Program-made: the position numbers and the translations under genes
Assembly (NCBI RefSeq): GCF_000016285.1
Contig: NC_011989.1
Location: forward strand, 1,615,001 to 1,679,000
Origin: Allorhizobium ampelinum S4
GTDB lineage: Bacteria; Pseudomonadota; Alphaproteobacteria; Rhizobiales; Rhizobiaceae
Length of the DNA stretch: 64,000 nucleotides
Direction: 5' to 3'
The notes under the pieces: model-generated
The model's input: only the letters and a program-made list of their open reading frames with translations
Database searches by the model: none
What the model was told of the DNA's origin: nothing
Shown here: in pieces, positions 6,471 to 14,964 of the stretch
How positions within the stretch are numbered: the stretch's first letter is position 1
Layout of the letters: the number at the start of each line of letters is the position of its first letter

Positions 6471-8268
6471 TGTCGAGATCCCGGATGTCAGCTATGACGA
6501 TGATCCGGTGACCGCCTGGGCGACGGATGTGGTGCGCGGCGATATCGTTGCCGGTCCCCATGTTCGCAATGCCTGCCGTCGTCACCTGCGCGATCTCATC
6601 GACGGCCCGGCCCGGGGACTGGTCTGGGATCTGGAGACCTCGAACAAGCGGATCAAGTGGTTCGGCTCCAAGCTGCGTCTGAATGGCGGGCAATTCGAGG
6701 GACGGCGGTTTCGGCTGCATCCGAGCCAGGCCTTTCGGGTCGGTTCGCTGTTCGGCTGGAAATGGGCCGATACCGGCTTGCGGCGGTTCCGGCGCTTCTA
6801 TGACGAAGAAGGCAAGGGCAACGGCAAGTCGCCATTGCTGGCCGGCATTGGCATCTGCATGATGGTGGCCGATGGCGAACCCCGTGCCGAGATCTATGCG
6901 GCGGCGGCCAAGAAAGACCAGGCGCAGGTGCTGTTTCGTGATGCGGTTGCCATGCGCGACCAGTCGCCGGAACTGATGAGGCGGATTACCACCTCGGGGG
7001 AAAACCCGGTCTGGCAGCTCACGTACATCAGCAAGGGCGGCGACAAGCGGTTCTTCAAACCGATCTCGGCGGATAAGGCGCAATCGGGTCCGCGTCCGTC
7101 CTGTGCGCTGTGCGATGAGGTGCATGAACATCCAAACCGCGATGTCATCGAAATGCTGGAGCGCGGCTTTAAATTCCGCAAACAGCCGTTGTTGGTGATG
7201 GCGACCAATTCCGGCTCCGACCGCAAATCGATTTGCTGGGAAGAGCATCAGCATGCGGTCAGTGTCGCGGCGGGCATCGTCCAGGACGACACGACATTCG
7301 CCTTTGTCTGCTCGCTCGATGAGGGCGATGATTGGGAAAACGATCCGTCCTGCTGGGTGAAGGCAAACCCGCTGCTGGATGTGACGATCACCACGGATTA
7401 TCTGCATGGGGTCGTTGACCAGGCGCGGATGATGCCCGGCAAACGAAACGGCATTGCCCGGCTGCACTTTTGCGAATGGACGCAATCAGTCAATGCGGCG
7501 ATCAAGCGTGAGGCCTGGATGGCCTGCCAGAAGGATCTCGATCTTGACTGGCTGATAGAGCAAGGTTTTCCCTGCTATGGCGGCCTCGACCTGTCGCGCA
7601 CCCGTGACTTTACCGCGCTGACCCTGATCTGGGTGCTTGACAGTACCAAGGATGCTGAGCGGTTTGCGTCAAAGACATGGTTCTGGACACCTGCCGATAC
7701 GCTGGAGGATCGGGCCAATACCGACCAGGCCCCCTATGACCTCTGGCGTGACCAGGGTTTTATCGAGGCGGTGCCCGGCCAGCGGCTCAAATATCCGTGG
7801 CTCGCTGGAGCCTTGGCCGAGATCTGCGCAAAGTTCGAACCGACTGAGATCGGCGCCGACCAGTACGGGTTGGAGCAATTGTCCGAGCATCTGGAAGACC
7901 AGGGTGTTTCCCTACCGCTGACCATCCACCCGCAGGGCTTCCAGCGCCGGGTGCTGGAGCGCGATCCTGACGCACCGGATGGTGAGCAGGATATCTATCT
8001 CTGGATGCCGCACAGCATCAACAAGCTCGAGAACGCGCTCTATGAGACGCGCATCGAGATCGACCCGAACCCGATGCTGGACAGTTGTGCGGCCAGCACC
8101 GTCTTTGCAGAAAACCGCACCGGCCATCGGATGTTCGACAAGGAACATGCCTTTGGCCGCATCGACGGCATGGTGTCTTTGGCCATGTCGATGGGCATGG
8201 CGATGTGCCGTGTTCGTGCCTCCCAGGCATCCCCATGGGATGACCCGGATTACTCCATACATCAATAA
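6454..8268 (+). CDS. Terminase large subunit
   Basis: About 604 residues. A TTG at 6439 is upstream in frame, but ATG 6454, inside the small-subunit gene, is the more likely start. The Walker A motif is GKGNGKSPLLAG, Walker B is PSCALCDEVHEH, and the nuclease acidic site is in YGGLDLSRTRDFTALTL. This is the ATP-driven motor and endonuclease that packs the phage genome into proheads. Length and order agree with P27/HK97-type large subunits. All visible catalytic residues are present, so the gene looks functional. Confidence 0.93.
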   Translation: MMDSIDVEIPDVSYDDDPVTAWATDVVRGDIVAGPHVRNACRRHLRDLIDGPARGLVWDLETSNKRIKWFGSKLRLNGGQFEGRRFRLHPSQAFRVGSLFGWKWADTGLRRFRRFYDEEGKGNGKSPLLAGIGICMMVADGEPRAEIYAAAAKKDQAQVLFRDAVAMRDQSPELMRRITTSGENPVWQLTYISKGGDKRFFKPISADKAQSGPRPSCALCDEVHEHPNRDVIEMLERGFKFRKQPLLVMATNSGSDRKSICWEEHQHAVSVAAGIVQDDTTFAFVCSLDEGDDWENDPSCWVKANPLLDVTITTDYLHGVVDQARMMPGKRNGIARLHFCEWTQSVNAAIKREAWMACQKDLDLDWLIEQGFPCYGGLDLSRTRDFTALTLIWVLDSTKDAERFASKTWFWTPADTLEDRANTDQAPYDLWRDQGFIEAVPGQRLKYPWLAGALAEICAKFEPTEIGADQYGLEQLSEHLEDQGVSLPLTIHPQGFQRRVLERDPDAPDGEQDIYLWMPHSINKLENALYETRIEIDPNPMLDSCAASTVFAENRTGHRMFDKEHAFGRIDGMVSLAMSMGMAMCRVRASQASPWDDPDYSIHQ

Positions 8269-8280
8269 AGGGGTGGCCTG

Positions 8281-9588
8281 ATGGCATCCAAGAAAGGCAA
8301 GGCCGAGCGGCGTTCAACGTCGCTCGAAAGCGAAACCGTGCCGGTCAGCGCCACCAATTTTATGGAGTTCTTCGGGCTTGGCGGCGGCGCACTGCCCACG
8401 GTCAATATCGAAACGGCCCTGAAAGTCCCGGCTGTGCAGGCGGCGGTATCGTTTCTGTCGCGGACCCTCGCAACACTTCCGCTGCATGTCTACCGGACGG
8501 GCGAACGCGGACCGGTGCGGCTCGGCGGAAAGCTGGCTGTCGTTCTGGAGGAAAACCCGAATGACGAAATGGACACCTCAAAGTTCCGGCGCTTCTTCTG
8601 GGAACAGGTGTTTACCGGCGGGCGGGGGCTGGCCTGGATCGAGCGCAAGGGTGCTGGCATCGAGGCGCTTTGGCCGATTGATCCCGGCAGCTGTTCGATC
8701 AGGCGGCGTGGCGGGCGGCTGTTCTACAGTTTCGAGGGCAGGGAATATCCAGCCACCGACGTGATCGACATCCCCTATATGCTGAAGCGTAATCTGGTCC
8801 AGCATCGCGGCCCGATTGCCATGGCGGAAAAGGCCATCCAACTGGCGCTGGCCATGAACGACTATGCCTCGAACTTCTTTGCAGGCGGCGGCGTTCCGCC
8901 CTTGGCGCTGGAAGGGCCGATGCCTGCCAATGACAAGGCCATGCAGCGGGCGCGTGAAGATATCAAGCGGGCGGTGAAGGCGGCGCGAGACGATCAGCTT
9001 CCGCTGATCCAGTTGCCGGTCGGCTACAAACTCACCCAAGTGGGTTACGACCCGGCCAAGGGGCAGATGACCGAGGCGCGGCTTTACCAGGTGCAAGAGA
9101 TTGCCCGCGCCTATCAGATCCCGCCGAACTTCCTTCAGGACTTGAGCCGAGCAACCTTCTCCAATGTCGAGCAGAACGACCTCTATCTGGTCAAGCATCT
9201 GGTCAGCCAATGGGCGACGGCGATGGAAGGGGAAATGAACCTGAAGATTTTTGGGCGGATGAATACCCGCCGTTATGTCCGCCACAACCTCGACGGCCTG
9301 ATGCGCGGTGACTTCAAGAGCCGGTTGGAAGCCTTAGCAACCGGCGTCAATTCGGCGCTGCTGACCCCGAACGAGGGCCGAGAGATTGAAGGCCGTCCAC
9401 GTGATCCGAACCCGGCTGCCGACCAACTCTACATCCAGGGCGCAACCGTCGCCATCGGCACCAGTGTCATCGACACAAGTGCCCCCGGCACAAATGCGAT
9501 GGGCGAGAATAGCGACCCGCCGCTCAATGATCCCGCAGCAGACACAGAAAGGCAGGTGACCGATGACACCGAAACCGAAACCGGGTGA
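8281..9588 (+). CDS. Portal protein (HK97 family)
   Basis: A 435-residue portal protein. The family signatures VPAVQAAVSFLSRTLATLPL near residue 45 and the central YQVQEIARAYQIPPNFLQDL stretch are plain. The portal forms the dodecameric ring in one capsid vertex through which DNA enters and to which the tail attaches. The C-terminal 45 residues are acidic and Pro/Asn-rich, as is common. It ends inside the protease gene (26-bp overlap), and lies directly after the large terminase. Confidence 0.93.
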   Translation: MASKKGKAERRSTSLESETVPVSATNFMEFFGLGGGALPTVNIETALKVPAVQAAVSFLSRTLATLPLHVYRTGERGPVRLGGKLAVVLEENPNDEMDTSKFRRFFWEQVFTGGRGLAWIERKGAGIEALWPIDPGSCSIRRRGGRLFYSFEGREYPATDVIDIPYMLKRNLVQHRGPIAMAEKAIQLALAMNDYASNFFAGGGVPPLALEGPMPANDKAMQRAREDIKRAVKAARDDQLPLIQLPVGYKLTQVGYDPAKGQMTEARLYQVQEIARAYQIPPNFLQDLSRATFSNVEQNDLYLVKHLVSQWATAMEGEMNLKIFGRMNTRRYVRHNLDGLMRGDFKSRLEALATGVNSALLTPNEGREIEGRPRDPNPAADQLYIQGATVAIGTSVIDTSAPGTNAMGENSDPPLNDPAADTERQVTDDTETETG

Positions 9589-10159
9589 GCGTGAGCGCCG
9601 CTCGTTGGTGCTGCCGGTGGAAGCCCGGGGCGATGGCGAGCGAATGACGGTGGCAGGCTACGCCGCCAATTTTGGTGACGTCACCACCATCGCCGGGGTG
9701 TTCGAAGAGACGATTGCACCAGGCGCTTTTGCCCGGTCGCTGCGGTCTGATGATATCCGCGCCTTCTATGACCATGACACGGCCCATGTGCTGGGTCGCA
9801 ACCGGGCGGGCACGCTACGGATGTCAGAGGATGCCAAGGGCCTGGCTGTCGAGATCGATCTTCCCGATACCACGGTCGGGCGCGATGTCCGCACCCTGAT
9901 CGCAAGGGGCGATATCTCCGGCATGTCGTTCGGCTTCGAGGCGATTGGCGAGGAATGGGATTTTTCCAGATCCATGCCGCGCCGAACGCTGACCGACCTC
10001 AACCTGTTCGAAGTCTCCATCGTCTCTATCCCGGCCTATGCCGGCACCTCCATTGCCCTGCGGTCGCTTGAACACGCCCGTGGAACCGAAATCCGTTCTC
10101 ATGGACTGGCCACGCGCCTGCGCCTGAAAATCGGCCTCGACCTGACGCGGCGCTCGTAA
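9563..10159 (+). CDS. Prohead protease (HK97 family)
   Basis: A 198-residue U35-type protease that trims the capsid subunit during head maturation. The catalytic His is in RAFYDHDTAHVLG and the Ser in DISGMSFGFEA, with the usual LFEVSIVSIPAYAGT near the end. It starts inside the portal gene, as usual for this module, and precedes the capsid gene by 41 bp. The complete protease-capsid pair supports a working head module. Confidence 0.92.
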   Translation: MTPKPKPGERERRSLVLPVEARGDGERMTVAGYAANFGDVTTIAGVFEETIAPGAFARSLRSDDIRAFYDHDTAHVLGRNRAGTLRMSEDAKGLAVEIDLPDTTVGRDVRTLIARGDISGMSFGFEAIGEEWDFSRSMPRRTLTDLNLFEVSIVSIPAYAGTSIALRSLEHARGTEIRSHGLATRLRLKIGLDLTRRS

Positions 10160-10200
10160 GACCCGCGTCCCAACTTTCCCCCACAATCAGGAGCATGACT

Positions 10201-11472
10201 ATGTCGCAAAGACTGAAAGAATTGCGCGAAAAGCAGGCGCGCCTTGTTACCGAGGCCCGCGAACGGCTGGAGGCGATTACGCCTGACACCGATGAGGTTC
10301 GGTCCAAGGAACTGGAAAGCGCTCATGATACGGCGATGGCCGAATATGATCGGCTGCAAGGTATCCTCGACCGGGAAGAAAAACTGATCGAGCTGGAAAA
10401 GCGCGATGAAGAGCGCCGCGCCAAACAGCGCCCGTTGCGCGATACCCCGGAAATGCGTGGCGACGATCTACCCCAGGGTGGCAAGGTCGAATATCGCAGC
10501 GTGTTTGCCAAGGTGGTCTGCGGTGTCAGTCCGTCCGATCTGACCAAGGAAGAGCGCGCGGTGCTGCAGCGTGGCGCTGCCTCGTTTGAGAGCCGCGATC
10601 AGGTGACAACCAGTGCCGTTGCGGGTGGCTATACCGTGCCGGTCGAGCTGGAAGCCACGATCATCCAGGCGATGAAAGCCTGGGGGCCGCTTTATGACGA
10701 AAACATCTGCACAGTGATCACCACGTCGAAGGGCAACGAAATGCTGGTGCCGACCGTTGACGATACCGACAACGAGGCCGATCCCCTGGCCGAGGCGGCC
10801 GATCTCCTGGAAGATGGCAGCGGCGATGTCGAGTTCGGGCAAAAGGTGCTGAACGCCTATGTCTATGCCACGCCGTTCATCAAGTGGTCCTTCGAGCTGG
10901 ATGCGGATTCGCTGTTCAACATGGAATCGCTGCTCGGCGGCATGATCGGTGAGCGCCTCGGTCGGATCGGGAACCGCAAGCTGACATCGGGAACCGGCCA
11001 AAACCAGCCGAACGGCGTGGTGAATGCGGCGGGCCTCGGCGTGACCACGGCGGCCAAGGATGCCTTCACCTTCGACAACATCCTCGAACTGGAGCATTCC
11101 ATTGATCCTGCTTATCGTGGCTCGCCCAAATGCCGGTACATGTTCCATGACAAGTTCCTGCTGGCCACCCGCAAACTGAAGGATGGCAACGGCAATTACC
11201 TTTGGCAGCAGGGGGATGTGCAGAAGGGAACACCGGCCAGCTTCAACGGTCGCGCCTATTCGATCAATCAGCACATGGATGAAGTGACGGCCGACAAGCG
11301 GATCGCGCTGTTTGGCGACTTCTCCAAATACTACGTCCGCAAGGTCGGGTCGCCCGTCATCGGCGTGCTGCGCGAACGCTTCTGGCCGAAGGTCGGCATT
11401 GCCGGCCTGATCCGCTTCGACGGCGAGCTGGGCGATGCCAACGCCATCAAGGCCATGAAGACGGCGGCCTGA
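10201..11472 (+). CDS. Major capsid protein (HK97 fold)
   Basis: About 423 residues. Of two ATGs (10195, 10201), the second has AGGAG (10189-10193) seven bases upstream and is preferred. The N-terminal 100 residues are a charged coiled coil (SQRLKELREKQARLVTEARE) typical of the delta scaffold region that the protease removes, with cleavage probably near residues 115-130. The mature part begins around VTTSAVAGGYTVPVELE, and the rest (MLVPTVDDTDNEADPLAEA, KWSFELDADSLF, LTSGTGQNQPNG) matches HK97 capsids. This protein builds the icosahedral shell. Confidence 0.93.
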   Translation: MSQRLKELREKQARLVTEARERLEAITPDTDEVRSKELESAHDTAMAEYDRLQGILDREEKLIELEKRDEERRAKQRPLRDTPEMRGDDLPQGGKVEYRSVFAKVVCGVSPSDLTKEERAVLQRGAASFESRDQVTTSAVAGGYTVPVELEATIIQAMKAWGPLYDENICTVITTSKGNEMLVPTVDDTDNEADPLAEAADLLEDGSGDVEFGQKVLNAYVYATPFIKWSFELDADSLFNMESLLGGMIGERLGRIGNRKLTSGTGQNQPNGVVNAAGLGVTTAAKDAFTFDNILELEHSIDPAYRGSPKCRYMFHDKFLLATRKLKDGNGNYLWQQGDVQKGTPASFNGRAYSINQHMDEVTADKRIALFGDFSKYYVRKVGSPVIGVLRERFWPKVGIAGLIRFDGELGDANAIKAMKTAA

Positions 11473-11532
11473 TCGCGCCTGGTCACGGTCGGCGCAATCA
11501 GCGCCGACCGGTTTCCTGATTGGAGAACAGCC

Positions 11533-11814
11533 ATGAAAATCAAAATGCTGACCGGCGTTGCCGGGACGGACTTTGTTTTGAACCGAGGTGAGGTGACGGA
11601 TCGCTACGAGATCTCGCAAGCGCGTCGGTTGATCGAAGCAGGCCTTGCCGTTGCCGTCGCGGATGAGCAGGACGGAGAACTTGCCAAGCTTCGCGCCGAA
11701 AACATGGTGCTGCGCGCCCAGAAAAGCGAACTGGACACCCTGCGCACCAAGCATGCGGCAACCGTTGCAGCGCTGGCTGCGGCGACTAAGCCGGTGCAAG
11801 GCGGTGGCACATGA
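11533..11814 (+). CDS. Small structural-region protein with coiled coil
   Basis: A 93-residue protein in two parts: a short basic beta-like start (KIKMLTGVAGTDFVLNRGEV), which resembles small head decoration or SH3-like pieces in this slot of other phages, and a C-terminal coiled coil (LAKLRAENMVLRAQKSELDTL). A good ribosome-binding site is not obvious. It ends in the start of the connector gene (ATGA). No family name is certain. It may be a head accessory or scaffolding protein. Confidence 0.55.
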   Translation: MKIKMLTGVAGTDFVLNRGEVTDRYEISQARRLIEAGLAVAVADEQDGELAKLRAENMVLRAQKSELDTLRTKHAATVAALAAATKPVQGGGT

Positions 11815-12359
11815 GCTGGTATGCCGCGACAGTCACGGCGAAAGCGACCGATCTGCCGGTCACGGTCGCGACCGTCAAAGAGCGCTGTGGCATCGATACC
11901 GCCCATGATGACGCCATCCTGCAAATGATCATCGAGGAAGTCATCGCGGTTGTCGAGCAGACCTGCAATCTGTCGGTCTCCCCGAAAACCCTGGTGGCGC
12001 AATGTGACAGCTGGGCCGATCTGGAGCGTCTGCCGGATGGACCGATGAAACCGGGAAGTAAGCCCATCATCACCTATACATCACCGGATGGTGGGGAAGT
12101 TGTCCTCGATCCCGCGCTGTATCGGCTCAAATCCGATGGGCTGACGCTCGGCCTGGTTCCTATCCGATCCTGGCCGCAGGCGCATCGCGGAGCACCTGTG
12201 ACCGTCACCTATGAGGTCGGCTTTGTTGAGCTGCCCTTTGATCTTCGCCTCGGCATCATCATGCGCGTGGCTGAGATTTACGGCAAGCCGGAAAGCAGCG
12301 CGGCGGATGTGGTGACCGACTTCGACCGGCTGCTGGTCAATTGGCGGCGGGGTGCGTGA
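11811..12359 (+). CDS. Head-tail connector protein (gp6-like)
   Basis: A 182-residue protein with the pattern of phage gp6-like connectors: TVKERCGIDTAHDDAILQMI near the start, where an acidic residue caps a helix, the LEDRLxDGPM-like segment near residue 75, and a beta-rich stretch ending VTVTYEVGFVELPFDLRLGI. Such proteins bind beneath the portal and join head to tail. It overlaps the genes on both sides and sits in the expected place of the head-tail module. Confidence 0.8.
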   Translation: MSWYAATVTAKATDLPVTVATVKERCGIDTAHDDAILQMIIEEVIAVVEQTCNLSVSPKTLVAQCDSWADLERLPDGPMKPGSKPIITYTSPDGGEVVLDPALYRLKSDGLTLGLVPIRSWPQAHRGAPVTVTYEVGFVELPFDLRLGIIMRVAEIYGKPESSAADVVTDFDRLLVNWRRGA

Positions 12360-12556
12360 TGCGGGTGCGGTTCCTGGAAGACTTTGACTTCAAACCGATC
12401 CGCGCCACCACGATTGCTTACCGCGCCGGCATGGAAGTGACGGTGCTGAAACGCTGCGGCGAACGGGCCGTGGCGGCCGGAAAGGCGGTCGAGATGCCCA
12501 AGCCGCCGCGCGAAAGTGCAGGAGGGTCCGATGGCGCGGAAGAGATCGACGGGTGA
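12359..12556 (+). CDS. Small head-tail region protein
   Basis: A 65-residue protein starting at an ATG that shares one base with the previous stop (TGATG). It reads MRVRFLEDFDFKPI and then TIAYRAGMEVTVLKRCGERA, a short beta-barrel-like pattern common in this slot of rhizobial HK97-type phages, where the equivalent is an unnamed small protein. It runs 26 bases into the head-closure gene. No function can be assigned beyond its place between connector and closure proteins. Confidence 0.55.
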   Translation: MRVRFLEDFDFKPIRATTIAYRAGMEVTVLKRCGERAVAAGKAVEMPKPPRESAGGSDGAEEIDG

Positions 12557-12893
12557 CCTGAAGCACTTGATTGTCTTCGAGCAGCGCGAAGAGATCGACC
12601 GAGGCGACGGCGTCACCGTCGCATCATGGGTTGAGCGCTATCGTTGCCGAGCGGGTTTTGTCCATCTTCGTGGTGGCGAGACTGTGATGGCGGATCGGCT
12701 GCAAGGCGAGCATTCGCAGGTGATTTTTGTGCGCGATTGCAGCGAGGCGCGGGAGGTCGAAACCGATTGGCGCATTCGTGACCTCGATACAGAGCGCCTC
12801 TTTAATATCCGAGACGTGACTGCCGGCGAATGGACCGACAGCGACCGACGCTGGATCGACTTCCTCTGCCAGAGCGGCGGGGTGGCTGGATGA
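12531..12893 (+). CDS. Head closure protein (gp16/TIGR01563-like)
   Basis: About 120 residues from ATG 12531, which has GGAGG seven bases upstream. The pattern (LKHLIVFEQREEIDRGDGVT, WVERYRCRAGFVHLRGGETV, TDWRIRDLDTERLFNIRDV) is that of the SPP1 gp16-type head-tail adaptor that closes the connector after DNA packaging. It overlaps the next gene by four bases (ATGA). Confidence 0.8.
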   Translation: MARKRSTGDLKHLIVFEQREEIDRGDGVTVASWVERYRCRAGFVHLRGGETVMADRLQGEHSQVIFVRDCSEAREVETDWRIRDLDTERLFNIRDVTAGEWTDSDRRWIDFLCQSGGVAG

Positions 12894-13351
12894 GCAAGAT
12901 CCTCAATCTCGCCAAACTGGACCGGAAAATCAAGCGCCTGCCAGACTTGGCCAATGCCGAAATCAAGGCCGGCATTGAAGCGGCGGCCGATGGCGTCGTT
13001 GCCATGATGAAGAACCTGGTCGCGGTCGAAGACGGCACGCTTCGCGATAGCATCGGCTGGACCTGGGGCAAGGTGCCGAAAGGGTCTGGGATTGTGGCCG
13101 CGGTCAAATCGCAGATGGGCAATGATCTCTCCATCACCATCTATGCCGGCAGCACCGAGGCCTATTATGCCCGCTGGGTGGAATATGGCACGGCACCTCA
13201 CAAGAATGGCGGCATGTATGCCGGCTCAGAAAACCCCGGCACCAGGGCGCGGCCGTTCTTCTATGTGTCCTGGCGGGCCAGCAAAAAGTCAGCCAAGCGA
13301 GCGGTGCGCAAAGCTGTCCGAACCGCAGCGCGAAAGGTAGCCACCTCATGA
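12890..13351 (+). CDS. HK97 gp10-family tail protein
   Basis: About 153 residues from the ATG at 12890, which overlaps the previous stop. The C-terminal half is the gp10 signature: YYARWVEYGTAPHKNGGMYA, then GTRARPFFYVSWRASKK. An earlier segment (TLRDSIGWTWGKVP) is also typical. gp10-family proteins take part in tail completion and the head-tail joint. The gene overlaps the next by four bases. Confidence 0.85.
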   Translation: MSKILNLAKLDRKIKRLPDLANAEIKAGIEAAADGVVAMMKNLVAVEDGTLRDSIGWTWGKVPKGSGIVAAVKSQMGNDLSITIYAGSTEAYYARWVEYGTAPHKNGGMYAGSENPGTRARPFFYVSWRASKKSAKRAVRKAVRTAARKVATS

Positions 13352-13755
13352 GCGAAGATGCGGCCCATGAATTGCAGGTGGCGATTGTCACCTGCCTGAA
13401 AGCCGATGCTGATGTGACGGCTTTAATCGCCGGTCGCGTCTATGACCGGGTGCCGCAAGGTGTCAGCCTGCCTTATGTGTCCTTCGGCCCAACCCAGGAA
13501 CTGCCCGAAGATGCCGATGGCCTGGATCTGTCCGACCTGTTCATTCAGTTGAGCGTCTGGTCGGACGATCCTGGCTTTGCCGAGGGGCGGCGGATTGCCA
13601 AGGCGGTCGTTGCGGCGCTGTCCGGTGATACGCTTTCCCTCAATGACAATGCGCTTGTCTATCTCGAACTGGATAGCCGACGCGATCTGCGCGACCCGGA
13701 CGGACTGACCACGCATATTGCGCTGACCTTCCGGGCCGGTATCGAAAATCACTGA
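13348..13755 (+). CDS. Tail terminator-like protein (DUF3168)
   Basis: A 135-residue protein with the DUF3168 pattern: LQVAIVTCLKADADVTALIA at the start, RVYDRVPQGVSLPYVSFGP, then a Trp-containing FIQLSVWSDDPGFAEGRRIA, ending with LTFRAGIE. The family is thought to cap the tail tube and fix its length. Its place just before the tube gene agrees with that. Confidence 0.83.
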   Translation: MSEDAAHELQVAIVTCLKADADVTALIAGRVYDRVPQGVSLPYVSFGPTQELPEDADGLDLSDLFIQLSVWSDDPGFAEGRRIAKAVVAALSGDTLSLNDNALVYLELDSRRDLRDPDGLTTHIALTFRAGIENH

Positions 13756-13781
13756 CACTTTTCCAAAATCAGGAGGCCATC

Positions 13782-14225
13782 ATGGCACAAGCAACCACCA
13801 TGCGTGGCGGGAAGATCCGTGTTCTGCTCGGAAATTCCGCCACCCCTATCGTCTATTCCGCGCCTTGCGGCTTTACCCAGCGGTCGGTGTCTCTCGATAA
13901 GGGCCTGGAGGAAAGCTCTATCCCTGATTGCGATGATCCCGATACCGTAGATTGGATTGGCCGTGATGCCTCGTCGCTCTCTATGTCGATCTCAGGCGAG
14001 GGTGTTCTGGCGCAGGAAAGCGTTGAGACCTGGCTCGATGCCTGGGAAGACATCGACAGCATTCCGGTTAAGGTTGAATGGGAGTTCCCGGCCAAGACCA
14101 TAACCTGGACAGGCCGCATGCATGTCGAGAAGTTCGAAGGTGCTGGCGACAACGGCAAGCGCGCCACGGCCAGCATCTCGATGCAGAGCGACGGTAAGAT
14201 GACCCGCGTGGTCACCCCGAAATGA
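13782..14225 (+). CDS. Major tail tube protein
   Basis: A 147-residue protein with a good ribosome-binding site (AGGAGG at 13770-13775). It matches the TP901-1-type tail tube pattern: VSLDKGLEESSIPDCDDPDT, SLSMSISGEGVLA, then a beta-rich WTGRMHVEKFEGAGDNGK ending in ATASISMQSDG. It would polymerise into the tail tube. Its stop overlaps the chaperone start (ATGA). The absence of a sheath gene next to it points to a long non-contractile (siphovirus) tail. Confidence 0.87.
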   Translation: MAQATTMRGGKIRVLLGNSATPIVYSAPCGFTQRSVSLDKGLEESSIPDCDDPDTVDWIGRDASSLSMSISGEGVLAQESVETWLDAWEDIDSIPVKVEWEFPAKTITWTGRMHVEKFEGAGDNGKRATASISMQSDGKMTRVVTPK

Positions 14226-14605
14226 GGAACGCGGAACTGACAATGCCTTGGGCGGATGGTGATTACACCTTCCGCCTCGGCTGGGGTGAGCTGGAGGGAT
14301 TGCAGGAGGCCTGCGATGCCGGGCCGTATGTGATCCTCGACCGGCTCCAGACCAGCACTTGGCGGGTGGGGGACATCGCCCATGTGATCCGGTTCGGGCT
14401 GATCGGCGGCGGCAAGTCGCCGGTTGAGGCGCTCACCCTGGTGCGCAAATGGGTTGAGGCCCGCCCGCCCGCTGAAAATCTGCTGTTTGCCCAGGCGATC
14501 CTGACAGCCGGCATCGTCGGCGCACCGGATGAAAAACCGGGGGAGCCAGACGCGGCAAATCAAAAGGGGGCAATGCCCTCGACGACCTTCCCAACGGAAA
14601 GTTGA
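14222..14605 (+). CDS. Tail assembly chaperone, short form (GTA-family)
   Basis: A 127-residue protein of the kind called gene transfer agent family: WADGDYTFRLGWGELEGLQE, then TWRVGDIAHVIRFGLIGGG. In tailed phages this slot holds the short chaperone (lambda G) that coats the tape measure protein. The reading frame carries a candidate slippery heptamer at 14563-14569, and the next frame (14602-14787) is in -1 phase, so a frameshifted form of about 188 residues is likely. The TGA stop shares bases with a TTG that could start the second frame. Confidence 0.8.
   Translation: MRNAELTMPWADGDYTFRLGWGELEGLQEACDAGPYVILDRLQTSTWRVGDIAHVIRFGLIGGGKSPVEALTLVRKWVEARPPAENLLFAQAILTAGIVGAPDEKPGEPDAANQKGAMPSTTFPTES
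14563..14569 (+). promoter_or_regulatory. Candidate -1 ribosomal frameshift site (A AAG GGG)
   Basis: In the frame of the chaperone gene the codons read CAA AAG GGG GCA, so the heptamer A AAG GGG fits the X XXY YYZ rule for simultaneous slippage of both tRNAs. After a -1 slip the ribosome reads GGC AAT GCC CTC and continues open to 14787. The -1 frame is open from 14531, just after a TGA, and has no ATG before the TTG at 14602. Confidence 0.68.
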
Positions 14606-14787
14606 GATTTGCCGCGATTTACGGCAATGGCGCGACCATGGGGTTTCCCCCCCAATCAGTCCGCGCCATGTCCATGTTCCAGTTCTTCGCGGCGGTCGAC
14701 GGCTGGATGACGGCCAATGTGCCGGAAGAGGAAAACGCGCTGTCAGAGAGGGAAAGGGATGATCTTTGGGAGTTTATTAGCCGCTGA
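14602..14787 (+). CDS. Tail assembly chaperone, downstream (T-like) part
   Basis: The independent frame from a TTG at 14602 gives 61 residues, but coding look extends further upstream in the same phase (LDDLPNGKL precedes it), so the segment is probably translated mainly as a -1 frameshift extension. It reads RFAAIYGNGATMGFPPQSVR, then FFAAVDGWMTANVPEEENAL, which resembles the second chaperone piece of GTA-type phages. The fused product would be lambda GT-like and recruit tail-tube subunits. The gene is directly followed by the 177-bp spacer before the oppositely oriented rfbA, where the tail operon is broken. Confidence 0.7.
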   Translation: MRFAAIYGNGATMGFPPQSVRAMSMFQFFAAVDGWMTANVPEEENALSERERDDLWEFISR

Positions 14788-14964
14788 TGTTGGGGTGGTC
14801 TGTTGTCGAGCAAAGATCGAATATTACAGCGCAATGAGGATGAAGCATTTTTGTCCGCTATTTCGGTCCGACATCGAATTACGTTGCATATATAAGCCGC
14901 TACAGCGCCCCGCACGCTTTCATGCAAGTCGCTGTAACGCAGATGCGCATGTGAATTAAAAGCG

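Noticed and set aside
14529..14762. A third frame of 77 codons over the chaperone region
   Set aside because: It is in the +1 phase and its protein sequence is Arg/Gly-rich noise; the -1 frame joins the chaperone pieces better.
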